Positions 51,828-59,681 of a stretch of DNA of 64,000 bases are shown here, in pieces. Source of the stretch: Gordonia jacobaea (lineage in GTDB: Bacteria; Actinomycetota; Actinomycetes; Mycobacteriales; Mycobacteriaceae); contig NZ_LDTZ01000014.1 in assembly GCF_001186365.1 (NCBI RefSeq), positions 310,001 to 374,000 on the forward strand, read 5' to 3'. Under the pieces are notes generated by a model. It did not search any database. It was not told where the DNA came from and saw only the letters and a program-made list of their open reading frames with translations. Position 1 is the stretch's first letter; each line of letters opens with the position of its first letter. The position numbers and the translations under genes were made by a program.

Positions 51828-52267
51828 CCGTGCGAGTCGTGAAGGCCGCTCTCGCCGCCGACCCCATCGACCTTCCATCTCACGAACAACTCGTCACCGA
51901 CGCCGCTGCAGGCTCGGCCGGCGCGGTCGTCGGGTTCGCGGGCGCAGTGCGCAATCACGACGGAGATCACGCGTCGGCGGTAACCAAGCTGTCGTACTCG
52001 TCGCATCCGAGCGCACCCGAGGTGCTCGCCGAGGTGGTCGACGAGGTGTCGGCGTCGGTCGCGGGAGTTCGCGCGGTGGCCGTGTCGCATCGCGTGGGCG
52101 AACTCGACGTCGGCGACGTGGCTTTCGTCGTCGCCGTGGCGGCCGACCATCGGGCGCCCGCATTCGAGCTGTGCGCGCGCCTCGTCGACGAGGTCAAGGC
52201 CCGCCTGCCCGTGTGGAAGCACCAGGTGTTCGCCGACGGTTCCGACGAATGGGTCGGCTCGGCCTAG
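51824..52267 (+). CDS. moaE: Molybdopterin synthase catalytic (large) subunit
   Basis: A 147-residue subunit that, with MoaD, inserts the dithiolene sulfurs of molybdopterin. Conserved parts are [12 protein letters not shown] near the start, [13 protein letters not shown] and the active-site lysine region [11 protein letters not shown]. The ATG overlaps the mog stop as ATGA. The last four codons and stop are duplicated directly downstream in a tandem 24-base repeat. A terminator follows. Confidence 0.94.
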   Translation: MTVRVVKAALAADPIDLPSHEQLVTDAAAGSAGAVVGFAGAVRNHDGDHASAVTKLSYSSHPSAPEVLAEVVDEVSASVAGVRAVAVSHRVGELDVGDVAFVVAVAADHRAPAFELCARLVDEVKARLPVWKHQVFADGSDEWVGSA

Positions 52268-52300
52268 AGATTGGAAGTCGGCTCCGCCTAGAGATTGGAA
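52253..52300 (+). repeat. Tandem 24-base duplication across the moaE stop
   Basis: The copies 52253-52276 and 52277-52300 differ at one base only. Each reads, in phase, V-G-S-A and a TAG stop plus nine bases. The single change (TCG to TCC) is synonymous for Ser. The second copy is now untranslated. Confidence 0.85.
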
Positions 52301-52302
52301 AA

Positions 52303-52340
52303 GGACCCCGCACGGCCGTTATGGCGTCGTGCGGGGCCCT
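52303..52340. terminator. Hairpin terminator between moaE and rpfA
   Basis: CCCCGCACG (52306-52314) pairs with CGTGCGGGG (52328-52336), with a further GCC/GGC pairing inside. The T-run is weak. Lying between two convergent genes, it may act in both directions. Confidence 0.6.
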
Positions 52341-52389
52341 TCGTCTCGGGGTCCGGCGGTCAGTGCAGCCGGGACTCGGGCGAGATCGC

Positions 52390-53406
<1,017 letters not shown>

Positions 53407-53454
53407 TCAACCCGACGATGGTCGGTTCGTGTCCATCCCGTTATCGGCTCGTTA

Positions 53455-53470
53455 TGTGACTAAGGTCACA
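53455..53470. promoter_or_regulatory. CRP-type cAMP receptor protein site
   Basis: TGTGACTAAGGTCACA matches the CRP consensus TGTGA-N6-TCACA exactly, with ATGTGAC/GTCACAT arms. It lies about 420 bases upstream of the rpfA ATG and just beyond the moaD stop, in the 53251-53484 region before the riboswitch. That stretch holds no gene that I can support. In M. tuberculosis CRP (Rv3676) is known to control rpfA. Confidence 0.7.
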
Positions 53471-53484
53471 TGGCCTCGGACGCC

Positions 53485-53745
53485 TCAGCCGCCGGCAAAT
53501 GGCGGTAGAACGTCGATCGTCTCGCAGTCGCCGAGAGGCGTCGTGCGGTCGCAGACGGCGATCGCGTCCCGCAGATATGAGCACCGGGCGAGCACGCGCG
53601 TGAGGTCGGGGTGGTCGACAACCAGGGCGCGTTCGAGGTCGCCGAGCGTCGCGTCGGCCGGCACGTCGATCTCGGTCAGATCGGTGCCCGCGGCGGCACG
53701 TGCGGCCGCGAAGAACCGAACGGTCAGCGTCATCGAGTCGCTCAC
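53485..53745 (-). CDS. moaD: Molybdopterin synthase sulfur carrier (small) subunit
   Basis: An 86-residue ubiquitin-like protein ending in P-P-F-A-G-G, the C-terminal Gly-Gly that carries the thiocarboxylate for molybdopterin synthesis. The V-R-F-F-A-A-A-R-A-A-A-G segment is the family start. The GTG at 53743-53745 overlaps the moaA stop as GTGA and gives an N-terminus like that of mycobacterial MoaD2. An ATG at 53733 is an alternative with better ribosome binding site spacing. It is the last gene of a minus-strand unit with moaA, separate from moaC-mog-moaE. Confidence 0.9.
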   Translation of the reverse strand: MSDSMTLTVRFFAAARAAAGTDLTEIDVPADATLGDLERALVVDHPDLTRVLARCSYLRDAIAVCDRTTPLGDCETIDVLPPFAGG

Positions 53746-54830
53746 CCTCCGATGGCCGACATCGGGCGGTCGGGTTGACGAAAGTCCGTGGTGTTCACCG
53801 CATGTCCCGCAGCCTTGTGCCACATGTCACCCCGCCAGCGTCGCGCGATCTCGGCGTCGAGGGCGGTTTCGCTGAGCCCACCGCGCAGCGCGGGCATCAG
53901 TGACGTCTCGGCGTCGGCGAACAAGCAGTTGCGCAGGGCGCCGTCGGCGGTCAGTCGGGTGCGGTCGCAGTCGCCGCAGAATGGCCGCGTCACCGACGCG
54001 ATCACCCCGACGCGGGCTGTCTGTCCCGTCGGGTCGGTGTGCCCCCGCACGAGCCACGTGGCCGCCGGTGCCCCGCCGCGCGGGCGGGGATCGGGGTCGA
54101 GTTCGAAGGTCCGACGCAGCGTCGTGAGGATCTCGTCCGCCGTGACCATCGCGCCGCGGTCCCACCGGTGATCGGCGTCGAGCGGCATCTGTTCGATGAT
54201 GCGCAGCTGGTAGCCCTCGCCGAGGCAGAACCGCAGCAGGTCCGGTAGGCCCGCGAGGTCGTCACGGTTCGGCACGACCGCGTTGACCTTGACCGGCTGG
54301 AGTCCCGCGTCGCGGGCTGCGGCGAGCCCGTCAAGCACGTTCGAGAGCCGGTCACGGCGAGTGATCTGCGCGAAGCGGGCGGGGTCGATGGTGTCGAGTG
54401 AGACGTTGATGCGGTGCAGGCCTGCGTCGGCGAGTGCCTGTGCGCGGTGTCGCAGCCCCAGACCGTTGGTGGTCAGAGCGAGTTCCGGCGCTTCGGGCAT
54501 GTTCGACGCCGCGGCGATCAATTCCTCGAGGTCGCGGCGCAGCAGCGGTTCGCCGCCGGTGAAGCGGATGCGTCGGATACCGAGGTCGCGCACGGCGACG
54601 GTGAGCACCCGCACGAACTCGTCGGTGGTCAACAGATCCTCGGACGGCAACCAGTCCAGACCTTCGGCAGGCATGCAGTAGGTACACCGCAGATTGCAGC
54701 GGTCGGTCACCGATACCCGCAGATCAGAGGCAACGCGACCGAACGTGTCGATCAATGGCCCCGACGACGGCGCGTCGTCGTCGCGTACGGAGCGCGGGGT
54801 GATCGGAAGTCCGAGGTCGATGATGCTCAT
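53742..54830 (-). CDS. moaA: GTP 3',8-cyclase (radical SAM)
   Basis: A 362-residue radical SAM enzyme that starts molybdopterin synthesis from GTP. The radical SAM cluster is Cys45, Cys49, Cys52 (C-N-L-R-C-T-Y-C). A second [4Fe-4S] site is formed by C-G-D-C and a later Cys in the R-N-C-L-F segment. The extreme C-terminus ends in G-G, the tail needed for activity in this family. The N-terminus begins about 30 residues before the core. Its ATG overlaps the stop of the flavin reductase gene (ATGA) and its stop overlaps moaD. Confidence 0.95.
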   Translation of the reverse strand: MSIIDLGLPITPRSVRDDDAPSSGPLIDTFGRVASDLRVSVTDRCNLRCTYCMPAEGLDWLPSEDLLTTDEFVRVLTVAVRDLGIRRIRFTGGEPLLRRDLEELIAAASNMPEAPELALTTNGLGLRHRAQALADAGLHRINVSLDTIDPARFAQITRRDRLSNVLDGLAAARDAGLQPVKVNAVVPNRDDLAGLPDLLRFCLGEGYQLRIIEQMPLDADHRWDRGAMVTADEILTTLRRTFELDPDPRPRGGAPAATWLVRGHTDPTGQTARVGVIASVTRPFCGDCDRTRLTADGALRNCLFADAETSLMPALRGGLSETALDAEIARRWRGDMWHKAAGHAVNTTDFRQPDRPMSAIGG

Positions 54831-55390
54831 GTCGGCCCGGTCGTCGTCGGTTGCAGTCGCGGGCGTGCTTCGAGCGCACGGAACGTGCTGGCGTGAAAGA
54901 CGAGCGGTTCGACGTCCGGATCGCAGTCGAGTGCGTCTATCTGCAGCAACACGACGGTGTGATCGCCCGCGGGTACCTCGCTGTGAATGTGGCAGGACAG
55001 TTGCGCCGCGGAGTCGGGCAAAAACAGCGCGCCGTCGTCTGTGGCCCGCGGGGTGGTGCCGTCGAATCGATGTTCAGCGGGCCCGGCGAGTTGACGACAC
55101 AGCGCCGACTGCGTGTGCGAGAACACGCTCACGCCGAGCGCGGGTGCCTCGCGCAGCCGCGGCCACGTCGTCGAGGTGTTCTGTACGCAGACCGAGACCA
55201 GTGGGGGGTCGAGTGAGACTGTCGTGAACGCCGACGCCGCCATGCCGAGCGGGGCGTCGGCGGTGCCGAGGCAACACACCGCGACAACTCCGGTGGGAAA
55301 GCAGCTGTATGCACGCTTGAGTGCGCCGGGCTCGGACACCGGCGACAGAGCACCGAACGCACTGCGGCTCGCGTCGCCCTGACTCGTCAT
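54827..55390 (-). CDS. Flavin reductase-like domain protein
   Basis: A 187-residue protein with the flavin reductase-like split-barrel. It has F-P-T-G-V-V-A-V near the start and the M-A-A-S-A-F-T-T-V-S-L-D-P-P-L-V-S-V segment typical of FMN/FAD reductases (HpaC-like). It could supply reduced flavin to an oxygenase. The ATG at 55388-55390 overlaps the stop of a small membrane protein gene, and its stop overlaps moaA, so it is part of the same transcript. A link to molybdopterin is not evident. Alternative start codons upstream would enter the preceding gene. Confidence 0.85.
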   Translation of the reverse strand: MTSQGDASRSAFGALSPVSEPGALKRAYSCFPTGVVAVCCLGTADAPLGMAASAFTTVSLDPPLVSVCVQNTSTTWPRLREAPALGVSVFSHTQSALCRQLAGPAEHRFDGTTPRATDDGALFLPDSAAQLSCHIHSEVPAGDHTVVLLQIDALDCDPDVEPLVFHASTFRALEARPRLQPTTTGPT

Positions 55391-55596
55391 TTCACGCGCC
55401 GCCCGGAGCGGAGCGCGTAGACGATGCCGAGGAGGAAACCGATCGGAGTGCACATCGCCAGCAGGTAGACCCATGTGGGAGCGGTACCGCCATCATCGAC
55501 GGCAGGCATCACGAACAGCGCGATCAGCGCGACAATTCCGACGCCGAACACGATCCCCGCGAGGACGAGAAGAGCCGTGGACGATTTCTTCTGCAT
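55387..55596 (-). CDS. Small two-helix membrane protein
   Basis: A 69-residue protein with two hydrophobic segments (residues about 8-29 and 42-61) and a short polar loop, ending in R-S-G-R-R-V-K. It is probably cytoplasmic at both ends. The ATG at 55596 has TACCGT (55603-55608) six bases upstream, so it may be the first gene of the flavin reductase-moaA-moaD transcript and leaderless. No function can be assigned. The T-A-P-T-W-V-Y-L-L-A segment is the most distinctive part. Confidence 0.65.
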   Translation of the reverse strand: MQKKSSTALLVLAGIVFGVGIVALIALFVMPAVDDGGTAPTWVYLLAMCTPIGFLLGIVYALRSGRRVK

Positions 55597-55602
55597 ACCT
55601 CA

Positions 55603-55608
55603 ACGGTA
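55603..55608 (-). promoter_or_regulatory. Predicted -10 element of the moaA-moaD transcript
   Basis: TACCGT on the minus strand ends six bases before the ATG at 55596. Confidence 0.35.
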
Positions 55609-55671
55609 GAACACATTCGAGAGTCGCTGCTCCGGACCGAATGTGAGGTGACTGTGCAGCAGGCCATTGGC

Positions 55672-55836
55672 TAGAATGGTGGGTAACCAGGCGCCCTGCT
55701 CATCTGATTGTCGTGGGTTGGGCGTCTTTTGCTGTGACAGGGCAACTGTTGTGAACGAGAAGCCAGTTGTTACGGCAAGACCCGCTGCGGTAGATGACCG
55801 CGGTGGTGAGACCGAGCGAAGATGAGGGTGAGCACA
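55672..55836 (+). promoter_or_regulatory. Predicted promoter and long leader of cspB
   Basis: TAGAAT (55672-55677) is a good -10 match, and no other start lies before the cspB GTG at 55837. The leader of about 150 bases is long for this window. It contains a GGCGCCC/GGGCGTC stem followed by TTTT, which could be an attenuator-like hairpin. Confidence 0.4.
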
Positions 55837-56256
55837 GTGCCGACCGGCAAGGTGAAGTGGTACGACGCGGAGAAGGGCTTCGGCTTTCTTGCTCAGGAGA
55901 GCGGGGAGGACGTCTATGTCCGCTCGTCCGCGCTGCCCGAAGGCGTCGAGGCTCTCAAGCCAGGCCAGCGCGTCGAATTCGGCATGGCTGCCGGTCGTCG
56001 TGGGCCGCAGGCACTGACCGTGACCGTGCTCGAACCCGCCCCGAGCGTCGCGAAGAACACCCGCGGGGCCGCGCGCAAGGAACAGCAGGCCAAGCGGCAC
56101 AGCCCCGACGAGTTGCACGGCATGGTCGCCGACCTCATCACGCTGCTCGAGGGCAAGGTGCAGCCCGACCTGCGCAAGGGGCGCTACCCGGATCGCAAGA
56201 CGGCGCAGCGCATTTCTGAGGTCGTGCGGGCCGTCGCCCGCGAACTCGACGCCTGA
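55837..56256 (+). CDS. cspB: Cold-shock domain protein
   Basis: A 139-residue protein with an N-terminal cold-shock domain (P-T-G-K-V-K-W-Y-D, then K-G-F-G-F-L and V-Y-V-R-S-S-A-L) that binds single-stranded nucleic acid. A C-terminal extension of about 70 residues is not found in short Csp proteins. That extension ends [17 protein letters not shown], as in mycobacterial CspB. The GTG at 55837 gives the family start; the frame opens five codons earlier. It has its own long leader. Confidence 0.92.
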   Translation: MPTGKVKWYDAEKGFGFLAQESGEDVYVRSSALPEGVEALKPGQRVEFGMAAGRRGPQALTVTVLEPAPSVAKNTRGAARKEQQAKRHSPDELHGMVADLITLLEGKVQPDLRKGRYPDRKTAQRISEVVRAVARELDA

Positions 56257-56265
56257 CCCGACCCG

Positions 56266-56868
56266 CTATCCCGTTGCCGACGGTTCCTCGACACGCTCGC
56301 TTGGCGCGCTCGGGTTCTGCGGCGACGGCTGCTTGACGCGAAATCCGTCCGGGGTGGTGTTCAGTGCGAGCACCCCGCGCGCAACCTGGAACTGGCCGTC
56401 GACGACGACCGCAGACAGCGGCTGCACCTCGATGTTGACGAGCACCCGATCGGGCCGTGACGGCAGTTCGAGGGTGAAGGCCGATCCGCTCGTCTTGTAC
56501 TCGGGCGTCGGGTCGGGGTTGATGATCACTCCGTTGCGGTCGGCGTAGAGCAGGTAGAGCAGCCACGGGTGGTCGGAAATGTTCTCCGACACCGACAGCA
56601 TGGCGCTCTGCCCGATGGGCAACGGAGCGTGTTGGCCGCGCAGCGCCTGGTCCTGGTCGGCTGTGCAGTTCTGCATCAGTACGTCGCACCATTCAGTCGG
56701 CTTCACGGTGATGAGTTGGTCGTCGATTGCGACGTGCAGATATCCGCGCTCGTCATGATGCTTGCCGACGACCAGAGCGCTCACGATGCCGCCGACCACG
56801 CCCGTGAACACCACCGCCACGATCGCGATGATCGCGACTGCCTTCTTCTCACCGCTGTTGAATTGCAC
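56266..56868 (-). CDS. DUF2771 family membrane-anchored protein
   Basis: A 200-residue protein with an N-terminal membrane segment (A-V-A-I-I-A-I-V-A-V-V-F-T-G-V-V-G-G near residues 10-34). An extracytoplasmic domain of about 160 residues follows, resembling the DUF2771 family (Rv0875c in M. tuberculosis, from memory). Two Cys (W-C-D-V-L-M-Q-N-C) could form a disulfide. It may be a lipoprotein-like or anchored cell-envelope protein, although no lipobox is seen. The GTG at 56868 is the start. It lies three bases from the stop of the MFS gene, so it is its downstream operon partner. Confidence 0.8.
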   Translation of the reverse strand: MQFNSGEKKAVAIIAIVAVVFTGVVGGIVSALVVGKHHDERGYLHVAIDDQLITVKPTEWCDVLMQNCTADQDQALRGQHAPLPIGQSAMLSVSENISDHPWLLYLLYADRNGVIINPDPTPEYKTSGSAFTLELPSRPDRVLVNIEVQPLSAVVVDGQFQVARGVLALNTTPDGFRVKQPSPQNPSAPSERVEEPSATG

Positions 56869-56871
56869 GGT

Positions 56872-58809
56872 TCAATGATGGCCTGTGCCGTGACCGCTCG
56901 GGTGGACAGGTCCGTGTGGCGGTCTGCTCGGCTGCGGCCGGGTGGGCGCTTCCGATGGTCTCGGGTGGGCTGTTTCGGGTCGCTCACCAGCGCGGAAAGC
57001 CCGCTCGGTCGGGTGGGTGAATCGCGTGGTGTCGGCGGCGGCGAACGAGACGGTCGGAGCCGCCTGGTCGGGACGGTGGCCTCCGAAGCCGGGAACCAGC
57101 GTCGACCCGCGAGTGGTCATCACGGTCTGCGCCAACCCGAGGCCGAGGAGCACGGCGACGACGGTGAACCCGATCCACAGCTTCGGCGGAAGCAGCACGC
57201 CCAGCGCGGCGCCGAATACCCAGCACAGCTGTAAGACGGTCTCCGAACGGCCGAAGGCGGATGCTCGGGAACGTTCGGGAAGGTCGTCCTGGATCGATGA
57301 ATCGAGGCACACCTTGCCGATCGCGCTGGTCCCGGATGCGACGAAGCCCGCGACCACCGCGAGCAGGACGTTGCCGAAGATCGCGGCGAGCACTGCGACG
57401 ACGAAGCAGGCGGCGGTCGCCCACACGATCACCTTCGGGGGATTCTTCAGCTCCAGCCGAGTCCCGACCCCGTTGCCGATCGCGTTGCCGACCCCGGCTG
57501 CCGCGCCGACCGCGCCGAGCAGGGCGAGTTGCATCCACCCGCTGTGCGAGCCCTGCGACTTGGCGTAGAACGCGATGTAGAGCGTCATGAAGCCGGTGAG
57601 GATGCGGATCGTCCCGTTGCCCCACAGACCAGCGACGACGGTCCGGCCCAGCGGCTGGCGCATGGTCTTGGCGATCTCGCGTGCTCCGCGCCTTGCGCGG
57701 GATGTGCGTCCCGAACTCGACCCGGCCTCCGGCTGATGCGGCTCGTGGTAGGTCAGGGTGGTGGGAACCTCGCCCTCGGTGACCTCGACCCACGACGGAA
57801 TGCGCAGGCACAGGTAGGCGCCGACCACCGAGATGATCGCCAGCCACACCATCGCACCCGGGATGTGGATCGGGAGCGCTCTGGCCAGCACCACCTCGAA
57901 CAGCGCGGCGACCGCACCACCGATGATCGTCCCGCCGATCAGCCCGAACGTCGTGAGTCGGGAGTTGACGCGCGGAAGGTCGATGCTCGGTGGCACCACA
58001 CGTGGCGTCACCGCCGACTTCAGCACCCCGAACGATTTGGAGAGCACCAGCAAACCCAGTGCGCACGGGTAGAGCACCCATGGGTCGTACTGCAGTTGCT
58101 GCGTGGCGGGGTTCCAGGCGACGTTGCTGATGATGAGCAGCGCGAGCACGGTACGCAGGCCGAACGTTGTGGCCATCGCGATGCGTCGACCGTGTTGGAG
58201 ACGGTCGAGCATGGGCCCGATCACCGGGGCGATCAGCGCGAAGGGAGCGATCGTCAGCGCCAGATACAGGGCGACGTTCGTTTTCGACTCGCCGGTCGCG
58301 GCCGCGAAGAACAGCGTGTTGGCCAGTGCGACGGCCATCGCGGCGTCGACCGCGAAGTTGGCGATGACCGGCAGGGTCAGCGCCGTCAGCCCCGACTTGT
58401 CGGCGCCGTCGGCCGTCGCGGCCTGATAGATCTTGTCGACGCCGCGCCCGGTCAGTTCGCGTCCGCGCATCGCGGCCACGCGCATGACCGTGATCTTCTT
58501 CGGACCCTTGGCCGACGCAGCGGACGCGGAGTCGTCGGGCATCGCGCGCGTGGCGCCGACGGTCGGCGATTCGTCGAGGGGAGGCAGGTGCGGATTGTGT
58601 GTACGGGGCGGCAGGTAGGCCTCGCCGACGGATGCGTGGGCACGACCGCGTTGCCGACCGTCGCCCGCGGGATAGTTCGCGCTGCCCGGGTGGGCCGCTG
58701 GGCGTCGTCGGCTGTACTCGTCGATGCGCGAGGTCTCGCTCTCGGGTACTGGCGTCGTCGGGGGGTCGTCGTTCGATCGGCCCCCGTCGGCCCGCCTCCA
58801 TCGGATCAC
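56872..58809 (-). CDS. MFS-type membrane transporter (Rv0876c-like)
   Basis: A 645-residue MFS protein. About 105 residues of cytoplasmic Arg/Pro/His-rich tail precede the first helix, and about 12 hydrophobic segments follow. An internal cytoplasmic loop near residues 355-385 is rich in Arg and Ser, and the C-terminal tail is Pro/His-rich. The helix order and the position beside DUF2771 and DUF3027 genes match Rv0876c of M. tuberculosis as I recall it. Its substrate is unknown. The GTG at 58809 is uncertain; an ATG near the end of the tail at about residue 90 is a possible start. It is divergent from the DUF3027 gene. Confidence 0.8.
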   Translation of the reverse strand: MIRWRRADGGRSNDDPPTTPVPESETSRIDEYSRRRPAAHPGSANYPAGDGRQRGRAHASVGEAYLPPRTHNPHLPPLDESPTVGATRAMPDDSASAASAKGPKKITVMRVAAMRGRELTGRGVDKIYQAATADGADKSGLTALTLPVIANFAVDAAMAVALANTLFFAAATGESKTNVALYLALTIAPFALIAPVIGPMLDRLQHGRRIAMATTFGLRTVLALLIISNVAWNPATQQLQYDPWVLYPCALGLLVLSKSFGVLKSAVTPRVVPPSIDLPRVNSRLTTFGLIGGTIIGGAVAALFEVVLARALPIHIPGAMVWLAIISVVGAYLCLRIPSWVEVTEGEVPTTLTYHEPHQPEAGSSSGRTSRARRGAREIAKTMRQPLGRTVVAGLWGNGTIRILTGFMTLYIAFYAKSQGSHSGWMQLALLGAVGAAAGVGNAIGNGVGTRLELKNPPKVIVWATAACFVVAVLAAIFGNVLLAVVAGFVASGTSAIGKVCLDSSIQDDLPERSRASAFGRSETVLQLCWVFGAALGVLLPPKLWIGFTVVAVLLGLGLAQTVMTTRGSTLVPGFGGHRPDQAAPTVSFAAADTTRFTHPTERAFRAGERPETAHPRPSEAPTRPQPSRPPHGPVHPSGHGTGHH

Positions 58810-58928
58810 CTGATCAATTGTTCCTCATCGGTGTGACTGTGTGGCGCAACCGTCGATCGTGTGGGGCGCCACAGCGCGTCGAGGTGGGCGGTTGGCCTGG
58901 CGCGGCGTCGATATTGCACACTGGAACA

Positions 58929-59669
58929 GTGATCGCAGTGACCGGAAACCAGCTCCTGCTCGACGCCGTCGAGTCGGCTCGCTCAGCGCTCGAAGCCGAC
59001 GGGGAGCATCCGGGCGACCACCGCGCCGCCATCGCGGAGGGGGAGTGGGCCGTCGCCCACTACTTCGACTCCGACATCCCCGGCTACCAGGGGTGGCAGT
59101 GGTGTGTCGTCGTCGCGGGCTCCCCGAACAGCGACGAGGTGACGATCAGCGAGACCGCGCTCCTACCCGCCGACGGTGCGCTGCTCGCGCCCGACTGGCT
59201 GCCGTGGTCGCAGCGCGTCGAGTCGGGCGATCTGCATCCCGGCGATGTGCTCGCCGCCGAGGACGACGACCCGCGGCTGGTGCCCAACCAGATCGACACC
59301 GGCGACGAGTTCCTCGCCGATGACGACGACGTCGCGCAGGTGGCGGGCGAACTCGGACTCGGCCGACGACGCGTACTAAGCCGCGAGGGACGTGACGACG
59401 CCGCGCAACGCTGGTACGACGGCGACTTCGGTCCCGAGTCGGAAATGGCTCAGGCCGCACCGTTCTCGTGCGGGACATGTGGCTTCTACATTCCCCTCTC
59501 CGGCGCGCTGCGGGCTGCGTTCGGCGCGTGCGCCAACGAACTCGCCGCAGACGGCCGCGTGGTGTCGGCCGAGTACGGCTGCGGCGCACACTCCGACGTC
59601 GAGCCGCATCGGGGCGAGGGATCGCCCGCGTACGAGGCATTCGACGACGGCGTGCTCGAGATCGTCTGA
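58929..59669 (+). CDS. DUF3027 family protein
   Basis: A 246-residue acidic protein of the DUF3027 family (Rv0883c-like, from memory). Conserved parts are H-Y-F-D-S-D-I-P-G-Y-Q-G-W-Q-W near residue 45 and W-L-P-W-S-Q-R-V near 95. A C-terminal zinc-ribbon-like region has F-S-C-G-T-C-G-F and two later Cys. It is cytoplasmic, of unknown function. The GTG at 58929 was chosen because it gives the family start; the frame is open for 110 codons upstream without support. Its TGA is in the same frame as, and only 12 bases before, the next gene. Confidence 0.85.
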   Translation: MIAVTGNQLLLDAVESARSALEADGEHPGDHRAAIAEGEWAVAHYFDSDIPGYQGWQWCVVVAGSPNSDEVTISETALLPADGALLAPDWLPWSQRVESGDLHPGDVLAAEDDDPRLVPNQIDTGDEFLADDDDVAQVAGELGLGRRRVLSREGRDDAAQRWYDGDFGPESEMAQAAPFSCGTCGFYIPLSGALRAAFGACANELAADGRVVSAEYGCGAHSDVEPHRGEGSPAYEAFDDGVLEIV

Positions 59670-59681
59670 GAACGGCCGACC

